Below are positions 33,101 to 37,224 of a stretch of DNA of 37,224 nt, one piece after another (position 1 is the first letter of the stretch; each line of letters opens with the position of its first letter). Location: the NCBI GenBank assembly GCA_015065505.1, contig SVQE01000022.1, positions 1 to 37,224 of the forward strand. Direction: 5' to 3'. A model generated the notes under the pieces. It worked only from the letters and a program-made list of their open reading frames with translations, was not told where the DNA came from and ran no database searches. Source of the DNA: Oscillospiraceae bacterium. Lineage in GTDB: Bacteria > Bacillota > Clostridia > Oscillospirales > Acutalibacteraceae. The position numbers and the translations under genes are program-made.

Positions 33101-33659
33101 GAAATGCCTGAGCTGAAATATACTGAGCAACCGTTTTAACAGCCTTTATTAAATCGTTATCGTTTTTAGATGCCGACAAAAGCTCAACAAGACCGCGGAA
33201 ATCCTCATTTTCGGTTTTATAATGCTCTTCAATAATTTCCTCAATAGCGTTATCCTCAATGATTAGCTGCTGGGAATTATCAAGAATTGTGAAATCCTGC
33301 GAAATATTAAGCTTAAAGAAGTTTTCGCGGACAAGATTTATGCAAAAGGAATCTATTGTGCAGATTTTTGCACTCGGAATCAGCGCAAGCTGATTTAAGG
33401 CATTGATATTATCGGGCTGTTTTTTAATTATATCGTGCAGCGCTGATGAAATTCTGTTTTTCATTTCAGCAGCCGCAGCATTCGTGAATGTTACTATCAA
33501 CAGCTTATCAATACCTGCATCTATTGATTCATCACATATTAAATTTATAACACGCTGAACAAGAACAGCAGTTTTTCCCGAGCCTGCCGCAGCAGATACA
33601 AGAATATTGCTGTTTCTTGCATTTATTGCATTTTCCTGCTGTGGGGTCCAATCAGGCAT
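30171..33659 (-). CDS. addA: ATP-dependent helicase/nuclease subunit A (AddA)
   Basis: This is a subunit of the AddAB double-strand-break resection enzyme, the Gram-positive counterpart of RecBCD. The 1162 residues carry a UvrD-like helicase: Walker A SAAAGSGKTAVLVQR (residues ~22-36), motif II VDEYQDTNSAQDM, later motifs including SVHQSKGLEFPV and LYVAITRAKE. A C-terminal RecB-type nuclease domain has LVDYKTDYVK. The length is normal. The ATG overlaps the addB stop by 8 bases. AddAB acts in recombination repair and degrades foreign linear DNA. Confidence 0.97.
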   Translation of the reverse strand: MPDWTPQQENAINARNSNILVSAAAGSGKTAVLVQRVINLICDESIDAGIDKLLIVTFTNAAAAEMKNRISSALHDIIKKQPDNINALNQLALIPSAKICTIDSFCINLVRENFFKLNISQDFTILDNSQQLIIEDNAIEEIIEEHYKTENEDFRGLVELLSASKNDNDLIKAVKTVAQYISAQAFPFDWLESVCELYNPDVSIDESEIKKYVFSEIEYIVSYFKSVIDDCLISMDETDEMYEKYCELLESDLQNFIAIEKCLNATWDEMKKAIESISFITMPRSKKGYSGLAKQTVTDRRAQYKDAVKDIAKLVLASSEEFKKDNEYLYPKLKYLCSLVNEYCNKTLKVKKEMNAFSFSDIEHFAINLLFYKENGEIVRTDLAREYESNFYEILVDEYQDTNSAQDMLFEMLSNGKNRFTVGDVKQSIYRFRLAMPNIFNSKKDSFLSYSPDSDSINQKIILDRNFRSRDGICQFTNFVFSNLMSKKIGELDYGEEDYLYCGAKYRKSEIPSAQLNIVEVPEGEDDTEYEARQIANLILSKIRAKEQIKIGDEEYRNIKYSDFAVLLRYTKNRIDTYTKVFSEYSIPVAANNKTNLFENNEISILVSLLRVIDNPSRDIPLLATLMSVFYGYSADDIASVRANNKNENLYSSICRDKETFKKIIEDIDLYRKYASSMSIESFLRQLLSETSYISVISAMGNAEQRKLNVLKFLELAHNFDNGENVGITAFMRYIDSIISSGISVEGASVVNSEENCVSIMSVHQSKGLEFPVCILASSTHKYNQNDLSDLVLMNFEKGIGLKVNDENLLIRYNSLQYDCIKNLNSCASMSENLRLLYVAITRAKEQFISFVSMKNASAHINNLSKKIIGGYISPITVKRITNDADLILLTALIHKDGGSLRKLCDGIISCDYDWDFDYKIDFLNDESEAVITEEETVPSNKTLVSEIAQKLSFRYNRSQLASFSSKRFASALDERDREFKYFAKSKPAFLSKNDLTPAQRGTAMHAFMQYCDYESAKNNLEEEISRLQNDAYISDIQADALNREKLNNFFNSSFAQRMFSSDRIYREIKVESFVKASEIENTEFDDEILVQGIADCVFEENGELVLVDYKTDYVKDENELLDLYKNQIAFYKQAVSKALNMPVKEAMLYSFCLDKPCIYKL

Positions 33660-36600
33660 TTTCGGTCTCCTTTACTATTTCTTCAATCGCGTCGGGATTG
33701 CTTAAATCCTTAAGCGTTCTTTCAAACACTTCTTTTCTGTTTTTGCAGATATCGCTGTAATCGCAGAATTCGCAGGTTTTATCATGATTTTTTCCGTTTG
33801 CCGGATTCTGTGAAATCAAGCCGCTGTGAAGGTTTATGCCCATTGAGGAAATAAGGCTGTCAACCTTCTTTGAAACTGCGCCGAGCTGAGCTGCAGTTAT
33901 TATATTTCCGCTGAAGCCCTTTGATTCGGAATACTTAACGGGAATGAATCTGCCTTCAAGGTTATGCTCCATATGCTTTGCGATTTCGTTTTCTTCATCA
34001 TTGAGAACAACACCGCGCATTAAGAAATCTTTATTCTGCGCCTTTTCAAGCTCATTATAGTCATTTCTGTCAAGGCTTATAACCCTTCTTGAAGAATGCA
34101 TATACAAAACGCCGCTTGAAATGCCCTTATATTCGCTTTCGCTCTGGGCAAGAGTGAACAGATAAATAAACATCTGCAGGTTAAGACCGTTGATTATATC
34201 GGACATTAAGAATTCCTTTGTTCCCGTTTTATAATCAACTACTCTGATGTATTTTCTGCCGTTTTTCTCAAAGGTGTCAACTCTGTCAACAGCGCCTTTT
34301 ATTCTTACGCTGCCGCCGTCATCAAGGTTAACAACCTTTGAATCAACCTCGTCGCCCTTTTGCGTATCGCCTATTCTGAGCTCAAACGCTTTTGCATCAA
34401 AATCGGATTGTGAAAATTCCTCGCTGAGCCTTAAAACAACGAAAACAATCATTTTAGATAGGCGCATAAACTGATATTTAAAACGCGAGGTAAACTCTTC
34501 GGAATTACCCATTTTGTTTTTAAGATAATCGGAAAGAGCGTTGTTAACAAGAATAACTATTTCTTCCTTTGAAAGCTGTGAAAGAGTTTTACAGCCCGTT
34601 TCTTTTATAATTGTTTCAAGAACATAGTGAATAACCGTTCCCGTTTGCATCGGGTCCATTTCAGCCTTCATAATGGGACGCGCATTTAAACCGAACTTGC
34701 AGAAATATCTGAAAGCGCAGTTATAGTAATCCTCAATTCTTGAAGCGGAAAGATACATATCCTTGCCGAAAATATCAACGGCAAGCTTTTTATCGTTTAA
34801 TGTTATTTCGTTGTTATCAATAAGCCTTGAAACAGCTTCAAGCCTTGATTTATAGTTGTTTTTTAATGAGAAATATTCTTTCAGCGATGAAATAAACTCA
34901 TTATTATCATTGAAATGCGAGGCAAGAAGCTCAAACGCATTTTCGTCGCTCTGAATGCTGTCTAAATTATAATCATCGTCCGAGGACTGAGTTTTGATGT
35001 TAACAAATATATTTCTTATTCCTCGGATAATTGAAGATTCGCTGTTATTCTGTGCACCGGAAATATATGAAACATAGAGTTTTTCCCTTGCTGATGACAG
35101 CGCCATATATGCAAAATACATTTCCTGCGCGTTGAGCGCTTTGCCATAGGAATAAAGCTTGAAATCGTTATTTATCAGCATTGCTCTATCGCTTTCAGAG
35201 AGCAAGCCCGAGGAAATAACGCTCTGTGGGAATTCGCCCTCATTTGCGCCAACAATGAATATAACCTTCGGATTGTCGCACCTTATTCTGTTTGCGCTTC
35301 CGAGCTGAACATTATCAAGTCCTTCGGGAAGGCTGCTTAAATCCTCATTACTTATCATAAGGGCAAAAAGCTTATAGTATTCTCTGAGAGTTATAACCTC
35401 GCTACCGCCTGTCTGAGCAAGCTTATCGAGGATTTCCATAAGCAAATCCCAAACGCGCTCAAGCTGTTCGGATAAAAAAGATTTGCCGTTTTTATCGAGT
35501 GTAATTGCAAGCTCCTTAAGCTTTTTATCAGCACTTAAATCAATCAGAGCGTAATATAGAGCTTTTGAAATATCCTGAGCGTTTGCCGAAGCGCATTTTC
35601 TTTTGAACCTGCTGATTATATCGATTATATATTTTCTGTTTTCGTTAAGCTTTATGAGCTGATTTTTATCCTTTTCGCTTAATTCTTCGGTGAAACCTCG
35701 CGGACTTTCGGTGAACTCATTTTTCCACTTAGAGCCCGTTATGTTCCAGACAAAAGCATAGTTTTCAAGCGAGTTGATTTCGTTATCATCAATTTCTGTA
35801 AGCCCTGTTTTCAAAAGTGAAAAAACATCCTCACTTCTCAGCGAATAAACAACACTTCTGATTAAAAAATTAACAAGCATAATCAAAGGCTGAGAGGAAA
35901 TCTTCTGCCTTTCGTCATTAAAAAACGGAATATCGTATTTACTGAAAGAAAACTGCAGCTCTTTCTGATATTTATCAAGGTCACGGCAGATAACCGTTAT
36001 ATCCTTTGCGCGACAGCCGTTTCTTAAAAGCTTTGAAATTTCGCACGAAACTCTGTCGCATTCGTTGCTGATATTCTTTGCACAAAACAGATTTATATTT
36101 TCGGGAATACTCTGAACTTCTTCAACAATATTTGAAAAAGCGTATTCTTCAACCAATCTCAGTTCTTCATTCAATGCTCTTTTATTGCCCGAAAGAATCG
36201 TTTCGCTTTCGATTTCGCAACCTATTTTCTCTGCAACGCCCTTAAGAATGCCAATATTCTGATTAACATATGAAAACATTCCGTTTTCATCCGAAGACTC
36301 GGGGTTATCGGTGCAGAAGGTTATATAAACCTTATCAGCCTGCTGAAGAATTACCTCAATAATCTTGTATTCCTGTGCAACAAAGCCTGAAAAGCCGTCT
36401 ATAAACACGGTTTTTCCGAGGAAATAATCAAGATTTACAAGCTTGTGATAAAGCCTTGTTAATTCGTTTTCACTATCAAAATAAACGCCCTCAATAAGCG
36501 CGTCGTACGCCTCAATAATAAGCGCAATATCCTTAAGCTTAAGAGAGAGCATCTCCTTATCAACGCTGTCGCTCGCTTTGATAATATCCTCAACAAAAAC

Positions 36601-36993
36601 TCTGCAGGATTTCATTTCATCATAAATCTTTATAACACTGTTTATGAATGAATTATTCTCGGTGTTTTTGTTAAACAAAACAAGGCTGTCCTGAACTGTT
36701 TGGATAGCCTTTTTCATCATAACCGCCCTTGCGCCCTTGGTTAATACGGGCAATCTGTCGCCGCCGTATAATCTTGAAATTTCGTTTGAAAGCCTTGAAA
36801 AAGAAAGATTTTCAACGCAGCCGATTCTGCCCTCTCCGAGTTCCTTTAAAAGTCTTTTTTCCGAAATGAAGGAAAACTGCTCGGGGGTTATTAGAACAAT
36901 ATTTGAATTTTTGTTTTCGGTAAGCTTTTTGATATTTGAAAAAACAAATTCTGTTTTTCCGCTTCCTGCTCTGCCGTAAACAAGATTTAACAT
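33652..36993 (-). CDS. addB: ATP-dependent helicase/nuclease subunit B (AddB)
   Basis: The 1113 residues start with Walker A YGRAGSGKTEFVF (residues 6-18), followed by a helicase-like fold that lacks most active motifs, as in known AddB, and VGANEGEFPQS. The C-terminal nuclease has RVVDYKTGTKEF. The iron-sulphur cluster cysteines are an upstream one in YNCAFRYFCKFG and the C-terminal trio C1074, C1077, C1083 (CEFCDYSDIC). GGAGGAG is placed before the ATG, and the gene begins two bases after the preceding stop codon. Confidence 0.97.
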   Translation of the reverse strand: MLNLVYGRAGSGKTEFVFSNIKKLTENKNSNIVLITPEQFSFISEKRLLKELGEGRIGCVENLSFSRLSNEISRLYGGDRLPVLTKGARAVMMKKAIQTVQDSLVLFNKNTENNSFINSVIKIYDEMKSCRVFVEDIIKASDSVDKEMLSLKLKDIALIIEAYDALIEGVYFDSENELTRLYHKLVNLDYFLGKTVFIDGFSGFVAQEYKIIEVILQQADKVYITFCTDNPESSDENGMFSYVNQNIGILKGVAEKIGCEIESETILSGNKRALNEELRLVEEYAFSNIVEEVQSIPENINLFCAKNISNECDRVSCEISKLLRNGCRAKDITVICRDLDKYQKELQFSFSKYDIPFFNDERQKISSQPLIMLVNFLIRSVVYSLRSEDVFSLLKTGLTEIDDNEINSLENYAFVWNITGSKWKNEFTESPRGFTEELSEKDKNQLIKLNENRKYIIDIISRFKRKCASANAQDISKALYYALIDLSADKKLKELAITLDKNGKSFLSEQLERVWDLLMEILDKLAQTGGSEVITLREYYKLFALMISNEDLSSLPEGLDNVQLGSANRIRCDNPKVIFIVGANEGEFPQSVISSGLLSESDRAMLINNDFKLYSYGKALNAQEMYFAYMALSSAREKLYVSYISGAQNNSESSIIRGIRNIFVNIKTQSSDDDYNLDSIQSDENAFELLASHFNDNNEFISSLKEYFSLKNNYKSRLEAVSRLIDNNEITLNDKKLAVDIFGKDMYLSASRIEDYYNCAFRYFCKFGLNARPIMKAEMDPMQTGTVIHYVLETIIKETGCKTLSQLSKEEIVILVNNALSDYLKNKMGNSEEFTSRFKYQFMRLSKMIVFVVLRLSEEFSQSDFDAKAFELRIGDTQKGDEVDSKVVNLDDGGSVRIKGAVDRVDTFEKNGRKYIRVVDYKTGTKEFLMSDIINGLNLQMFIYLFTLAQSESEYKGISSGVLYMHSSRRVISLDRNDYNELEKAQNKDFLMRGVVLNDEENEIAKHMEHNLEGRFIPVKYSESKGFSGNIITAAQLGAVSKKVDSLISSMGINLHSGLISQNPANGKNHDKTCEFCDYSDICKNRKEVFERTLKDLSNPDAIEEIVKETENA

Positions 36994-36995
36994 AA

Positions 36996-37224
36996 TTACT
37001 CCTCCGGTTTTATTAATCCTTCTTCCATCATTCGTTTATGTGCTTCAAGCATAAAATCATACATTGGTCTTGCAATATCAAATGCAAGCTTCATTTCGTT
37101 AATAAGCTCGGGTGAGTTGATGCGCTGCATATCAAAGCCATTATAGTAAAACTGATAGTTTTTCGCAAGCAAAAACGGCTTTAATTCCTCGGGTGCATCG
37201 GGATATACTTCTTTTTTATAAGAA
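36996..37224 (-). CDS. Unidentified protein, C-terminal part only
   Basis: The reading frame enters from the right edge and ends in TAA two bases before addB. The last 75 residues are visible (…YPDAPEELKPFLLAKNY, then FDMQRINSPELINEMKLAFD, ending MMEEGLIKPEE). They look soluble and helical, with no metal-binding or membrane features. I do not recognise a family. The tight spacing means it is in the same operon as addB-addA. Confidence 0.75.
   Translation of the reverse strand, partial: SYKKEVYPDAPEELKPFLLAKNYQFYYNGFDMQRINSPELINEMKLAFDIARPMYDFMLEAHKRMMEEGLIKPEE

Overview
The window reads as chromosome of an AT-rich, low-GC Gram-positive anaerobe of class Clostridia, probably a gut Oscillospirales/Ruminococcaceae-like lineage. 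The evidence is strong AGGAGG-type ribosome sites, TTGACA/TATAAT promoters, AddAB instead of RecBCD, DnaG next to SigA, short lipoprotein signal peptides, BspA-type repeats and a MetA of the acetyl-CoA type. The family-level placement is an inference.

Layout. (1) 1-1350: a strong leftward promoter with an rRNA-leader-like sequence, then metA on the + strand. (2) 1353-4018 (-): an MFS/GPH-type transporter coupled to an LRR lipoprotein. (3) 4187-12374 (-): an accessory locus. It starts with an ECF sigma factor and a DUF4367 putative anti-sigma, followed by a small secreted protein, a 1339-residue RHS/YD-repeat protein with a variable hydrophobic C-terminal tip, an ATGA-coupled two-helix membrane protein (candidate immunity), and a string of small membrane or secreted genes. 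These last genes are separated by five copies of a GGGGACGG hairpin repeat, with a 172-bp exact duplication and two broken ORFs. (4) 12559-25040 (-): housekeeping genes (WYL regulator, class B PBP, U32 peptidase-family protein, MltG, 5-formyl-THF cyclo-ligase, DJ-1, GNAT, DUF2156, Tmk, DUF896, RpoD, DnaG, dGTPase). (5) 25157-28874 (+): a metallophosphoesterase, then a VTC-domain/DUF4956/beta-helix lipoprotein operon whose promoter has TTAAC half-sites at 11-bp spacing. (6) 28900-37224 (-): YigZ-family protein, a structured 360-bp intergenic region, rpmE, addA, addB and a partial unidentified gene.

The locus at 4187-12374 is the best candidate for something undescribed. It appears to be a sigma-controlled, wall- or surface-exported RHS polymorphic toxin whose tip looks membrane-active (two hydrophobic helices with Gly-rich spacing) rather than like a nuclease. 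It is followed by a small-membrane-protein island being reshuffled through hairpin repeats. The toxin/immunity reading is an inference from architecture and gene coupling; no catalytic motif was seen. A second point of interest is the possible phosphate control (PhoP-like box) of the VTC operon.

All coordinates were read by eye. Domain names come from motif recognition, not from a search.
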